A stretch of DNA of 60,370 bases, from positions 10,001-70,370 of the forward strand of contig JAKSYS010000297.1 in NCBI GenBank assembly GCA_022925895.1. The letters are read 5' to 3'. The notes beneath the pieces are model-generated. The model had not been told where the DNA came from and ran no database searches. It saw only the letters and a list, made by a program, of their open reading frames with translations. Source of the stretch: Fragilaria crotonensis (Eukaryota > Bacillariophyta > Fragilariophyceae > Fragilariales > Fragilariaceae). Both the position numbers and the translations under genes were made by a program. This document shows, piece by piece, positions 10,674-22,227 of the stretch (position 1 is its first letter; every line of letters begins with the position of its first letter).

Positions 10674-13154
10674 TTACCACTCAGGATTCATCATGTTCTC
10701 CAGTTCAATCTGCGTTAGTCTCTTTTTCTCATCGCTCGAGAGTTCTTGCCACTTGTCAGCGCCGGCATTCTTCTTTGCCTTCATCATCGCCATGGGCAGC
10801 AACTTCTTTTCCTTTATTGGGTCAAGAGCGGGCGTGTTGGTCTCCGACTTCGTTGGGTGCTCCACTGCATCAGGCTCGTCTTCAACCCCGTCGTCATCAA
10901 GAACCATGGTAGACTCCCTCACCTTTCGAAAACTTATTGCGCAATACATGCGACTAATGTCCCAGTTATCAGCAAAGATAGATCCGTTTCTGTTCAACAC
11001 TTTCATGTTCGAGATGGCCTCGTGAGCAGTGGCGTTTAAAGAAGGATCCTTTCTGTTGTGGAAAAACTCATGAAAGTTTTCTGCAGACACAAGTTCCAGA
11101 CCAGCATCATTGGCTACTGCCTCCAGCATGGGAATAGGGGTGAGCCATTCTGGAAGGTTCACGGCATCGCCCACCCCGGCTCCGTGATCCTTGCCCTCCA
11201 CCAGCGTAAAAGTGTATTCGAGACCAAACATGTCCTCACAGTCAAACGCGAGGGGCTTCGCGAGAGTGCTGAAGATGCGCCTCACCGTTTCCCCTTCGAA
11301 TTGAATTCTACAGGCGCCGTCTCCGGCAGTCACTTCTGCTTTGTCGAGGGTAGTGTCATGACTAAAATGTAGATCGAGTCCCTGATCCATGAGCCTGTCC
11401 AAAACGACCCGCGCATCAATGGTAGTACATATGAGATCGCCGCCAATCTCTAATAACTCGCTGGCAGTTTGAAAAAAGCGGCGCGCTCGTTGCCTGGTTT
11501 GCATCATGTAGTGAATCGCAAACTGGACAGAGATTACATCAAACTTGTCCTCCATCGTGATGCCGCCGCCAGGTATATGTGTGAAAACTGGATCACTTGT
11601 AGCGTACTCGGATTCTCCCTGTAAGGACCATGTAAGTAGCTTTTGCATCATGGTGTGCCTGGGCGATCGCAGCCGTCCTGGGACATCATGCCCCAAGTCC
11701 GCACAGGAAAATGTACAACGTGTCAACCTCTTGCGCATTTTTCGAACACGTATGGCAGCATCCTTCAGTGACCCACGGGCGACATCGACGCCGACATAGT
11801 TTTGCATCCCACGCTTATGATGCGCCCATTTGCCCAAGTCACCACCCTTTCCACACGCTAAATCCAATACTCTGAGACCTTTGCTGCCGTTTGTTTTCGT
11901 GCGTGGGTTGCACTCTTGTATTTGCGTCGCCTTGACCCAGCCATTGAACGCTCGCATGTGGAAAATGCGCGAATCCGCACGGGTATCCAAAGACCTGGTC
12001 AGTCCTGAATAAAAGGCATCAGCAGCAGCTGCTCCAGCATCAGCATGAAACTTGTTGTCGTTCACTTCCTCTGTTTCGGAACGGGATCGCTTTCGTGCGG
12101 ACGTCGCATCCTGTGATGGTTTCCAAACCGAATCGCCAACCCCGCCACCCCCGAAATCTTGGCTATCCTCTACACCAGGCGGTTGCCACAGACCACCTGC
12201 ATTGTCTTCCTCCTCTGGTGGTAGCCATACAGGAGGTTCGTAGTCGACACCCACAGTTGTTGGTGCAAATGCTGGTGTTTCCCTATGAGAACCCCCGGTC
12301 AAGAACTCCTTAACAGAATCAATGGTTCCAAGATACAGTGTGGCACAAAAGTCGTCTTTTGTGTACGCCTCTGATGCCTCTATAGTGCCACTGCCGGTGA
12401 CAGGGATCAAGACACCAAATCGTCCCACCTTGTCCGGAGCTAGTATCGCCACAGCATTTTCTCGTCTTAACCGTTTCATAAATTTGGCGAACTTGGGCGA
12501 ATTAACAATGTGATACCGTTCCAACTTGCTCGCATGTACGCCATCCCCTCGCGGGACAGCAACCGTACATGATTTCCAGCAGGGTGGAAGTGCTTCTACT
12601 GCTGCATACTCATCCTCCTCACTCATCCTCGCCGACACGGACAATAATTCCCTCACCATCTTGACATTCGCATCTGCAAACCCCACCACCAAGAGGGAAT
12701 GGCTAACTGGAGGCAGTGCGACTTCGTACGTCATGACGACCAGAGTCTCAGTCGTAGCATCGGAACGGCGCTGCACATGCTCGACAACGTCAAATAGGCC
12801 GCGAGTATCTCTTACTCCCCAGGCGGAATCCACCAACATATGCGTTCCATCTGCACTAGTAGATGGAGGGATTGCAACGACCAAATTGTGCTTTTGGATT
12901 GGTGTTGCTCCAGAGGGATAGCCACCACGAGGCATATCGTTTTCTGGAGTTACTGTTTGATGGATCAAGTGTACTAGCTCCAATGCGGCGGTTTGAGTGC
13001 ACACGGTTGAATAAAGGTCCACGACACGAAATTCACTACTCGTACCAGTAGGTTCTGGTATAGATTCTACGCCATATCCTTTGTTAGGCATTCTGTGGAT
13101 AACACAGGATATTAACCCGACGAGAACAACGATTTGACCATGACAAGCTAGCAT
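10674..13154 (-). CDS. mRNA cap guanine-N7 methyltransferase with long N-terminal extension, 826 aa
   Basis: Transfers methyl from S-adenosylmethionine to N7 of the mRNA cap guanine, in the nucleus. The C-terminal half carries the family landmarks: motif I VLDLACGKGGDLGKW (about 11840-11870), the acidic loop YVGVDVARGSL, FDVISVQFAIHYMM, the GGDLICTTIDA strand, EYTFTL, and the final LPEWLTPIPMLEAVANDAGL region. The N-terminal ~380 residues are not part of the usual enzyme. They contain a folded-looking segment ending FGVLIPVTG, an acidic/Trp-rich linker (YEPPVWLPPEEED) and a basic RKRSRSE nuclear signal. The start at 13154 gives a hydrophobic leader; a second ATG at 13091 (MPNKGYG) may be the true start. 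The C-terminal tail is a charged extension. Single exon. Confidence 0.9.
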   Translation of the reverse strand: MLACHGQIVVLVGLISCVIHRMPNKGYGVESIPEPTGTSSEFRVVDLYSTVCTQTAALELVHLIHQTVTPENDMPRGGYPSGATPIQKHNLVVAIPPSTSADGTHMLVDSAWGVRDTRGLFDVVEHVQRRSDATTETLVVMTYEVALPPVSHSLLVVGFADANVKMVRELLSVSARMSEEDEYAAVEALPPCWKSCTVAVPRGDGVHASKLERYHIVNSPKFAKFMKRLRRENAVAILAPDKVGRFGVLIPVTGSGTIEASEAYTKDDFCATLYLGTIDSVKEFLTGGSHRETPAFAPTTVGVDYEPPVWLPPEEEDNAGGLWQPPGVEDSQDFGGGGVGDSVWKPSQDATSARKRSRSETEEVNDNKFHADAGAAAADAFYSGLTRSLDTRADSRIFHMRAFNGWVKATQIQECNPRTKTNGSKGLRVLDLACGKGGDLGKWAHHKRGMQNYVGVDVARGSLKDAAIRVRKMRKRLTRCTFSCADLGHDVPGRLRSPRHTMMQKLLTWSLQGESEYATSDPVFTHIPGGGITMEDKFDVISVQFAIHYMMQTRQRARRFFQTASELLEIGGDLICTTIDARVVLDRLMDQGLDLHFSHDTTLDKAEVTAGDGACRIQFEGETVRRIFSTLAKPLAFDCEDMFGLEYTFTLVEGKDHGAGVGDAVNLPEWLTPIPMLEAVANDAGLELVSAENFHEFFHNRKDPSLNATAHEAISNMKVLNRNGSIFADNWDISRMYCAISFRKVRESTMVLDDDGVEDEPDAVEHPTKSETNTPALDPIKEKKLLPMAMMKAKKNAGADKWQELSSDEKKRLTQIELENMMNPEW

Positions 13155-13200
13155 TGTCCACCTCTGTTCTTCCTCTTCTCACTACATCTGCTTCATTGAA

Positions 13201-13629
13201 ATGGAGACAAGCAATGCAGCATCGTGTGCACTTTGTCTTGAAGGACTTTTGTACAAACGAACAGGGAATGCTTCAATGTCATGGAATGCCAACAACCTGA
13301 AATGTGCCGCCGCGCAAGGACGATTCACTAAGCAGATCAGTGATACCGACGTATGTTCCACACTTATTGGCGCAAATTAAGAGGTGTGCTTCGATCCCGC
13401 AGAACTTCAAAACATCAGTTGTCCAATGTGCCCCAATGGCGGCACACCAAATATCCAATGTGCCGCGGAATGCTGGCATGTGATCGAAGGGGACATAAAA
13501 TCGGCACGAAATTGGCTCAGCCAAGTGTGTTGTGGCTCAATCGCTGGCACAAGAGGACATTGTTGCATCTATAATCTCGCTCTTCTGCTGATCAAAGCCA
13601 ATTGCTGTTTGCCATGCACCGGAGGCTAG
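13201..13629 (+). pseudogene. Cys-rich diatom-type protein, broken by an in-frame TAA
   Basis: One frame starting at ATG 13201 is interrupted by TAA at about 13378-13380 and then continues to 13629. Both halves are Cys-rich with CxxC pairs: SCALCLEG before the stop, then SCPMCPNGGTP, CAAECW, VCCGS and HCC after it. C-x-LC/MC-x-(D/N/E)G spacing is typical of a large group of secreted or surface Cys-rich diatom proteins of unknown function. No signal peptide is visible. Short Cys-containing pieces in other frames up to 13900 suggest that it once extended further. Probably a dead fragment. Confidence 0.45.
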
Positions 13630-13899
13630 GATGAGCCAGCAACTGATAATGTAACAAAAGGAAGATGTGGTGATACAACATGCAACAATTTACATGCAGC
13701 GGAGTCGGTGATGACTAGTTCATCGGATTCATGTTATCTGCTGTACTTCCAAGGAGTTTGATACTGTGGTTGCAAATCACATGAATGTCTTCTTTGCACC
13801 CGCCCTACTTTGCTCCGACCCTGCTGATCCAGATGACTTGATTGATAACACCTTCGCAAATGCGACAAACTATTGCTGTTCCGATGCAGCAGTGCGTTA

Positions 13900-16800
13900 G
13901 GCATTTATGCGAGTGGGGATGTTCGAAGGAGGAGCACCTGAAAAGTCAGGCCCAAGCAGTTATTGATTGTGGCTGCTAAGTGCATCAAAATGAGTGTAAT
14001 TATTTGTGTTTTGCAACATCAGTGGCGGTCGTACAGATACGGCTATGATTTCCTTGGAAAGCAGGATATAGTTGGTTGCACCGACTCCTATGATACTCCT
14101 GATGGTGTAGCAATGGACGACTGCTGTCATAGTAGATAGGTAGCATTGTTGTAGTAGCATCAAGTATTTACATGCATGGTTATCTTCTTCTTCATGATGG
14201 TGGCATCAAGAAGAAACCAGGGATCAAGAAGTACGGAGATGCTGGTGTCAATTTTCACGTCGATGGCGATTAGTACAGTATAGTGTCTACATGCGATTGC
14301 CGTAGGGCTAGTAGTAAAGCTACGAGACGAACGAGAAAAAATACCTTGAAAACCGTGTGCACTCGAACCGCCGCCTTGGAGGTCGTAGGATTGGTAAAAA
14401 TAGTTTGTGTCATACGTACATGCGGGTGACGTGTTGGACGGGAGGTACCAGTTGGTATGTGATGGTACCGGTATGTAGGATAGCACGATGCACCTGGCTC
14501 CCAAGACACCCTACACCCTACTAGTACATAATACCAGAAGCCCGAAAACTCCACTTTAACGCTCAAAACCTCATCCTACCTGGCACGATGCGGCCACTTT
14601 TCAAAACTAACACCGGAGGTCGGAGTACGCCGCCTTGGAGTCCCTCTCTAGGAGACATGCAAAATTCGAGTCCCTACTCGATGAAATATTTATTCACAAC
14701 AAATCTGAAAACTCCCTCAATTTAAATGAAAAGATATCACCAGCAGAAAAGATGTTACTTGCTATGTGGAGCTCCTGATGTTTGCAGGGAGCAGCAATCA
14801 CTTGAAAGGCCTGGTGTTTGCTGACAATGACAATGAAAAAAATGGAGGTTCTGCATTTTGGGAATCCACTTAACTCACATAATTGAGCCGGACCTCACAT
14901 TTAATCAAGACATACCATCCAAATTTTTGTAATGATGATTACAAGCGACCTATTTTATGATTTAGCTGCTTCTTTCATTGTGCCACAACCTCACATCATG
15001 ATATTGTTTATGGTTGGCAGTAGGAAAGTCAATATCTCGAATTCATTTGCTCACCTAGTTATTCAATATCAAGCATTTTTCAAAACGTTTTACTATGCAT
15101 CATGCCTTTTGCCTGCCTTGTCAGTGGATCTCCATGGATGGTGTTATACCAGCAGGCAGACGGTAGCTACTGTACAGAACAACAAAAATTTGTCTCAATG
15201 TGGTCTTTACTCTCCCATCATTTCATGCTGCCAACCCCTTGACTTCTGAGCCATCATCTCCTTGGAACTTCATATACAAACCTTTCAAGCAGCAGTCATG
15301 ATGCTGATTTTGTTCAAAAGGACATCATTGATGTTACACAGTGAATACAAGCAAAGGCTCTTGATGATGACCTTGTCAGAAGATGCTAGTATTGTACACA
15401 GATTTCCAGTTGTACTATTCAGTGTGGTGATACCAAGGAGAATTCATGTTTCCCAAACACCCAACAGAATCTTAAAAGAATGCACCACCCATGACATTTT
15501 TGCCATAGAACACTGCTCATGTGTTGGAAGGATAATTCCTATGGGTGTCAGAATTAGTACAGCAACTGTAATGTTACATCTTTCCCAAAACTGAATGTGA
15601 AAATGTTGCAACATTGAAATGAACAACTTCTCAATTGCTTGTATAGCACGAGCTCATACGTAGTAGAATGTAAATAATTGCACCATACTATTGAAAAGGG
15701 CAAGAATAGAATTTATGATGTTAAAATTTCCCCTTTACAAGCAAATAAGGAAGCATTGGGGGCAATTCTTGATGTCACAGCAGCATAGGCGGTAGGAGAA
15801 GGGTGTAAGCCTCCACAGCACCTGGCTGATGGTTCATCCTACAGCATTCTACACACTGTGGTGGAAGCATTATTTCAGCCTACCACCATTCCCAGGGTGT
15901 TTTGGTAAAAGAATAAATAGTAAAAGCATACTTTAACAACAAATCATCCTACCCTTCTGTCTCTGAAAACAAACCACACAGCAGCATATCTGCAGCCACA
16001 AGCCAACTCACCAGCCTTATAAACTTATTGAGGACAAAACTTGGAGGTCACAACGTAGGACCCTCTCCCAGTTTTGTTTTGAACAAACTATGGGCCTTAT
16101 CAGAGCAAAGTTAGAGTACGAAAAAGTTAATTCATGATTTTATGATTGGGCGTCAAAGTTGGTTTCCAACTTGAGGGTTAATTTGACAACCATCTTTGAG
16201 GGACCAACTTGACGACTTTTAGTTGAGTTGAACGGAAAATGTGTCTTTCAAAACATACACAATCATCACAAAGAAGAAGAACAACTACTACCACCGATGT
16301 GGTGCGCTTGAAGCACCTGCCAATGGTAACCGGCACCACGCAAATGCGCATGCGATCATCAGTAGAGGCATTGCTGCTGGTGCTCATGGGACTACTAATC
16401 GGCATATCGGCCGAGTTCTTTAGATGACGCATCTGACCTTCTTGTTGCTTGTCCTCATCAAAAAACAATTTCTAAATTCATGGTATCTGGAAAGGTCAAT
16501 GGACAAAGATTTCAGAAGTTCAAAATGATCATGCAAGGAACTCTAGCAGGCAACATATTCTTGCTGACCTGTTGTTCACCAACTCACTCCCCTTACTAAA
16601 AGGTAGAAGACAGTGCCTGACAACAAAATGATTAGCAACACAGTATCACGAGGAGTACAGTAAAGAGCGAGCAAGAGAATGAATGATTTGTTGTGTACAC
16701 TTGTGTTGCTAGTGTGTTGGTGTACGGTGTCACGAATTGGCTACATCGTCGTCCTAGTAGAATGCCACAGTGACACGACTGCATGTTTCTGAAATGACCT

Positions 16801-18442
16801 GCTGTCATCAGGGAATGCCCTACTACAATTGCTTTCAATAACAAGTTGCCAAGATTCTAGCAAAATCACCGCAATTTTCGAAACATAAACATAAAATTAT
16901 GATTTGAATATGCAAGAATGTAAAATATAAACATATTGTAAGGTAAATACAATTTTCGAAACAGCAAAATACAAATATATTGTAAATATGAATATGGGAA
17001 AGACGCATTCTTGGTTTTCATGGACTTTGATCATTCATGAGTTGGTTTGCTGGGGTTTGCAGACGATGCTCACCGTTTTCATCCTTGACACGACTGCCAG
17101 TAGCACATGATATGCTATGGCCATCATGGACAAGCAGGAGATGGCAAACTGGTAACTTGGAAGGTGTGTAAAACCTAAATTTCAGCACCTTTGACACTTG
17201 CTAGCATGTTTTCCTCCCATTTCTCAAGCTTCCCATTGCACCTCACATGATACTTTGTCAGAAACATGGGCAGACAGCAGGATTACTGAAATCCTTGGAA
17301 AGAAACATGGATGTGCTGGCTGGTTATGCCATCAGTCGTTTTTGCAGGAGGAATCTTTCTGTGGGAAACAAAGCTCTATTCTAGAGTATATTGTCATTGA
17401 GCCAACAGTTGGCATTCTGGTCATAATTTGCATTAACAAGGATGTCATTCTTATACAATTGAGAAAACGGAATGATTTGAATACTAGTAGTGCTTTTGGG
17501 ATTCATCTCCCTCTGATATTTCTGTGTCATACTCCAAGCAGAAGAGAATCCAACAGATTCATGGTCAACATAAAGATTGCTATTGTAACTCTTGCAAGAG
17601 CATAGACCCACCAACAAACTTAAGGAAGGGCATATTCTTGTGATACATGATATTGCCACCATGGTGAACAGCAATGGCAGACGCCTTACAACCTCCACCA
17701 TTAAAAAAACGGAGTGGATTAGTACCGGGAAAAGGCTCAATTTCTTTTGTCATGGGTCGTGGGTCATGGGTAATAGGGGCGGCACCTTGTAAGATGTTGT
17801 GTCAAAGTCATGCTGTGGGGGTTGTGGGTAAGGGTGGTCTCGCGCCTTATTTTTAAGTTTTTGCCGGGTCGACATTACTATAAGTGCCTCATTTAAACCT
17901 GTTTTTCAATCGTTCGCCCAAAGTATTGCTCAGGTACTTGTACTAGTACTCGTACGCTCACATCGAACATCTTTATTATCCATACACGGTGTATTTCCAT
18001 TTGTTGCGCATGGCGCACTAACTCCATGAAATACGTAGAATAGCACGTCTCGTACATTGAATGGACTTGGTTACCTGGGAAGTGCGGAGTCATACTGTAG
18101 TCGTTTATCATGCTACCGTAGAAGCGGACGACTCGGAGTAGTTCAATAGCACATGTATGTACTACTACTCCAGGTAGTCACTCGTACATATGTCATACGT
18201 CACAAGACGTCGCCTTGAGATCAAAAATCAAAAGAGACAGTACCAGGTACTTGTACCCAATAAACTTGACGAGGCTGGGCTTTGTATGCATATGTTGAAA
18301 ATTCGGACGTCTACTGGTACTGTACGTTACCTCCAGTACTCTAGCTCTGAAGCACAGTGCCGGTTAGAATTCAACGGACAAACCCCCACGCGAACGGCCG
18401 TGAGCAGGCATCTGTTCCCTTGTTACAGGCATGGGGCATGGG
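13900..18442. other. Gene-poor region
   Basis: About 4.5 kb without a gene that I can support. Frames here are short, lack family motifs and have no splice signals linking them. AT-rich patches alternate with GTAC-rich stretches. The composition looks like decayed repeat DNA. Confidence 0.5.
18435..18442. repeat. Left target-site duplication of the MITE
   Basis: GGCATGGG directly before the left terminal repeat; identical to 19010-19017. Confidence 0.85.
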
Positions 18443-19009
18443 CAGGGGTGTCCTATTTAAGGCGGGCGCCTTAATTTTGGGGCCAATCGCCTTTTTGAAG
18501 CCTTGAAATAGCGCCTTAAATAAGGTCCTGTAGATTCTACGCTACAAACATACCATCATGTAGAATTGTACGTGTAAGTTTGTACGGAGCATTCTCGTAG
18601 CATAGTACGACAGTACTCCAGTAGATAATAAACAACATACAGTAGACATGGATACAGTACCTTGTTGTACAGTACTCCAGTATATCCGTAGCCAGTAGCA
18701 AGATGCTTTACTTGGACTTGGAACTCAACTGTTGCAGTGAAAAAGGAAACAATTGAAGTTACTTCCATGATTGTTCATGGTGAGCTGTGAGGTCTGTTGG
18801 CAGTGTTATTTTCATGATGGACTGAAGTGGGGATGAGCGTTGCAGCTGCTCTGTACAGTCATGAACCTTAACTCTAAATCCCCAAAACCCTAACCCCTAA
18901 CCCCCACCGCCTTACACCGCCTTTTTGAAGGTCCAAAAAAGCGCCTATATTAACTAATTAAGGCGCTGCTAGGCGCGCCGGCCCGGTCGCCTTAAATAGG
19001 ACACCCCTG
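18443..19009. mobile_element. Non-autonomous hAT-type MITE, 567 bp
   Basis: The ends are perfect 22-bp terminal inverted repeats: 18443-18464 starts CAGGGGTGTCC and 18988-19009 is its exact reverse complement, ending GGACACCCCTG. An exact 8-bp duplication, GGCATGGG, flanks the element. CAGGG-type ends plus 8-bp duplications define the hAT superfamily. The interior has no transposase. Words such as GCGCCTTA and CGCCTTTTTGAAG are repeated in inverted arrangement near both ends, as expected for sub-terminal transposase-binding sites. A CCCTAACCCCTAACCCCC run lies near 18887-18905. The intact duplication and TIRs suggest a recent insertion that needs a hAT transposase elsewhere in the genome. Confidence 0.9.
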
Positions 19010-19017
19010 GGCATGGG
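19010..19017. repeat. Right target-site duplication of the MITE
   Basis: GGCATGGG directly after the right terminal repeat; identical to 18435-18442. Confidence 0.85.
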
Positions 19018-19272
19018 CTTCACGTCTGAGATGAGACGCACGGTCAACGGGGGTACTCGTACTTTCTGGTACTCCAAACTACTTGCACATACAGTATTCC
19101 GAGTACAACAAACACGGCCCTAATACTGCGGTGCATTCCTACGGAGAACTTCGCTACACGTCTGAGAACGTCTGCGATCAGCTTTGCTTCCTAATGTCAT
19201 CTGAAGCTCATTTTTTGAACGCGATCACTTTCTGTCAGAAGCAACAACAGCAAGTACCGGTACTACAAGACC

Positions 19273-20079
19273 ATGAGTGCAACTATGAAACGCACACTTC
19301 CGATTGGAATACTGCTGCTCATTGCAGTGCCCTCTTTGGCATTCTCCGCGCCACAGATGCCACTTTCGGCCAAGCTCGTTCCGTCAGTTGGGTCGACGGC
19401 AGGGCCTTCAGCAAAAACAACGCGCTCACATCATCTTTTTCTTTCATCATCCGCAATTATGCACCAGCCATCGCAACGACAGCACGCCGTTGATAATGAT
19501 GATGATGATGATGATAAGCATCCTGTAGCGAAGCTTGTACGAGGAATAGCCAACGCACTCCATGCCCCCACCCGTTTCGCCATGGGGATAGTAATCACCG
19601 CTGTTTACATCAGCGTTGTTGCGTTTACGTCAGGATGTGTACGAGGGAGTGTTGCCTTTCTTCTGGCTAGATTTCCAACATGGGTAAGTTTGAGAAGTGC
19701 CCACAACATGAACAAGTTTTGTCTTCCCTCACAGAGTTGCTCACCCTTCACGTATTAGTTTCGATCTTTTTTCCAGCCTTTCTTGATTCTTTTCTTTGTA
19801 CCACTATACGTGGTGAGGGCATGGGCTTCCCCCAAGAAGCGTCAGGAACGATACGCGTTTTACAGAGACATTATGAACGATGCAGAGCGAGCTGATTCGG
19901 AGTCCGATGCCATCCGTGAAGCAGATACATTTGCTGTGTCAATGGAACAGTAAGTCCGTTTTAAGCCTTGAATCTGTTGCTGAAATTGATCCGCCGCCAA
20001 TGCGATAAGTGAGCTAACGAACATCTTGATTACATTCAGACGATACCGCCACCTCCTCGTCCCCTCCAGAGTGTTATGA
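19273..20079 (+). CDS. Small plastid-type membrane protein, tandem copy A
   Basis: Exons 19273-19683, 19759-19949 and 20040-20079, from GT-AG introns and alignment to copy B at 20797. The ATG at 19285 aligns with the start of copy B and may be the true initiator. A signal peptide ends at VPSLAF|SAP, an A-F plastid-type cleavage site. A GAT-repeat Asp run follows, then HPVAKLVRGI, a membrane span (MGIVITAVYISVVAFTSG), CVRGSVAFLLARFPTW at the exon end, and in exon 2 FFQPFLILFFVPLYVV plus the basic SPKKRQER. The second acceptor was chosen because it restores the FRSFFQPFLIL segment shared with B. The donor of intron 2 leaves exon 2 one base longer than in B, so the last exon is read in another frame than the homologous one. 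Function unknown. Confidence 0.65.
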
Positions 20080-20796
20080 CTTATTTGGGCGAATCGCGGA
20101 ACCCATACTGTACACGAGATACACCCGTCGCTTGCGATCTCCGATTAGATTGTATCATACGCGTCCGATTTCCAAGCATAACCATACATTAGTAGACGCA
20201 GCTTGACATTTTGCATCCTTGTGTGTGTCCAGCAAACGCCAGTTGTACGAATAGCAGTGTTGTGATTGACATCCAACGAGGTTGTAGGGTTTGGTGGCCC
20301 GTCTTGAGCATGTTTAAGAACTGGTGAACTTCGGCAAACTGACATTACCGGTACCAGTGCTACGGTCTGATGGGGTACTGGTAACTCTCAGATTACAGAG
20401 AACAGAGAAGTACAGTGTACGGTGACACATGCAACACAGAGAGATCCCAGTTGGCACTACAGCAAAGAGGAAGTGGCGAGTGAACCTTGCATCATCAGAA
20501 TTCAGAATCACAACTTTGTTCAGAATACACTACCGTACTACATACTTGCATGAAGTGTACAGTGTACAGTGTACAGTATGAATTGAGCACTTTTAGAGTG
20601 TCAGACTCTGCACATCGGAACCTGATGTCATTCAACCGTAAACATCCTGATTGGAGCATTCCATTGTCTGCCGCGACCGCTGATTAGGAAGTGATCACTA
20701 CTCCACACTCCACAACCAAAACACAAAGGAACTTTCACTCTCGTCGGAAGCTATACGGTCAACACCTATCGTGACAAACAACGAACATCAGCAGCA
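20080..20796. other. Spacer between tandem copies A and B
   Basis: No supported gene. It includes repeated GTGTACAGTGTACAGT words near 20558-20580. Confidence 0.4.
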
Positions 20797-21641
20797 ATGA
20801 AATCTGCACTTCAGATTGGAATCTTACTGATAGTGGCAGCGTCTGTCGTGGCCTTCTCTTCCCCAAACAAGCTTCATATCAACATCGCCAAAATCAATCC
20901 AACACATCGTTCCAATGCTACGCCTCTGTTCATCGCTTCGTCTGCCATACAGGCGTCAGAAGAAGACGATGGCGATCATGATCACCCGGTGACGAAACTC
21001 AAACGGGGAATCAACGCCCTTCGTGCCACCATGCGGGCTGCGACTGGAATCTCATTGACGGCCATGTACGTCAGCTTTGTCGCCTTTACCTCTGGATGCG
21101 TGCGATATAGTATGGCCTTTGTTCTGGCTAGATTTCCCACCTGGGTAAGTTGGAATTGTATCGAAAGTGTTTGGGTAGCACTACTGTACTATTCCGGATG
21201 TACGTTCTGAACAGGGCCATATTGCAGACCAACCTCACAGAGTTTTCTCCCTCCTCGTCGTTCCATTAGGTTCGTTATTTCTTTCAACCTTTCTTGATCT
21301 TGTACTATGTGCCACTCTACATGTTGAGAACATGGACATCTCCCAAAAAGCGTCAGGAACGGCGTGCATTGCACACCGAGATTATGAACGACGTGAAGCG
21401 AGGCGTCTTGGCCGCGGATGCTGCACTAGAATCAGGATACTGGCCTTTTCAAGTGACTGGTAAGTTTGTTGGTACATGATTGTGATGCGTCCTGCGTGTT
21501 TTTCTGCGTTGCCCGAGCGACTCTTGTCATGTCATCTCCAAATCCTTTCCTAAATTCGGTATTTCAGAAAATGGTGTTACCGCCATGTTGCCTCCAGAGT
21601 TGGATGACGAAGGCGCGGCTGAGACGGAATCGTTGCCATGA
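20797..21641 (+). CDS. Small plastid-type membrane protein, tandem copy B
   Basis: Exons 20797-21144, 21270-21459 and 21568-21641; phases 0 and 1 agree and the total is 612 bases, 203 aa. The signal peptide ends SVVAF|SSP, consistent with plastid targeting. It shares with copy A the order: acidic His/Asp stretch, HPVTKLKRGI, membrane span (GISLTAMYVSFVAFTSG), CVRYSMAFVLARFPTW, FFQPFLILYYVPLYML, SPKKRQERR, and an acidic tail ending ETESLP. About two or three hydrophobic segments suggest an integral membrane protein, possibly of the thylakoid or plastid envelope. I do not recognise the family; it looks algal-specific. Tandem duplicate of the gene at 19273. Confidence 0.75.
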
Positions 21642-22227
21642 GAAGTAATCTGTCACATACAGTTTGTGATGTACCAAGCTTGGTTTTTCATATCAACCCC
21701 ATTGCTGGATCGTAGTCGGAACAATTAGTTGTTTATTGCATGCTGTATATTATAGTGCATTCTCGGCTTTCAGAGAGTGGGTGCTACCAGGCGCATTGCT
21801 ATTCGAGGTATGCATGTAGTCTATTGCCATGGGACCAGTGGCAACTGCTCTCTAGGCACACTCTGGTCGTACCTCTCGTGCCGAAGCGGCACAACCACCA
21901 GTGCTAAACCTCATCTTCCTAGTAGGCTACTGTAGGTCGGAACTGAGTATCAGTAGCCCAGTAAGAATCAAGAATGAGAGCGATGTGTCCATGTTTCGGC
22001 TACGAGGATGATACTGTACGTGGACAGGTGGACCACGTGCTACTGTACGATACGGATGGCATGCTGGGAACAACGAGCAACCACACCAAGACTGAAGTAG
22101 ACGACGCGTGACCTGCAGCCCTACAGGATTGATGTTTCGATCGCGTATCTTTCCGGTGACTTTTGGCGAATCATACCGCATAAATGCTTAAAATAAGCAT
22201 TCAGCATTGTAAAACACCTTCCAGACC
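21642..22227. other. Intergenic
   Basis: No supported gene. Several GTAC and TGTACG words occur. Confidence 0.4.

Noticed and set aside
14932..15600. Two plus-strand frames of ~105-110 codons
   Set aside because: Composition like random AT-rich DNA, no motif, no splice partners, no homology pattern.
17198..17605. 135-codon plus-strand frame
   Set aside because: No domain, random-looking composition and equal-length antisense frame.
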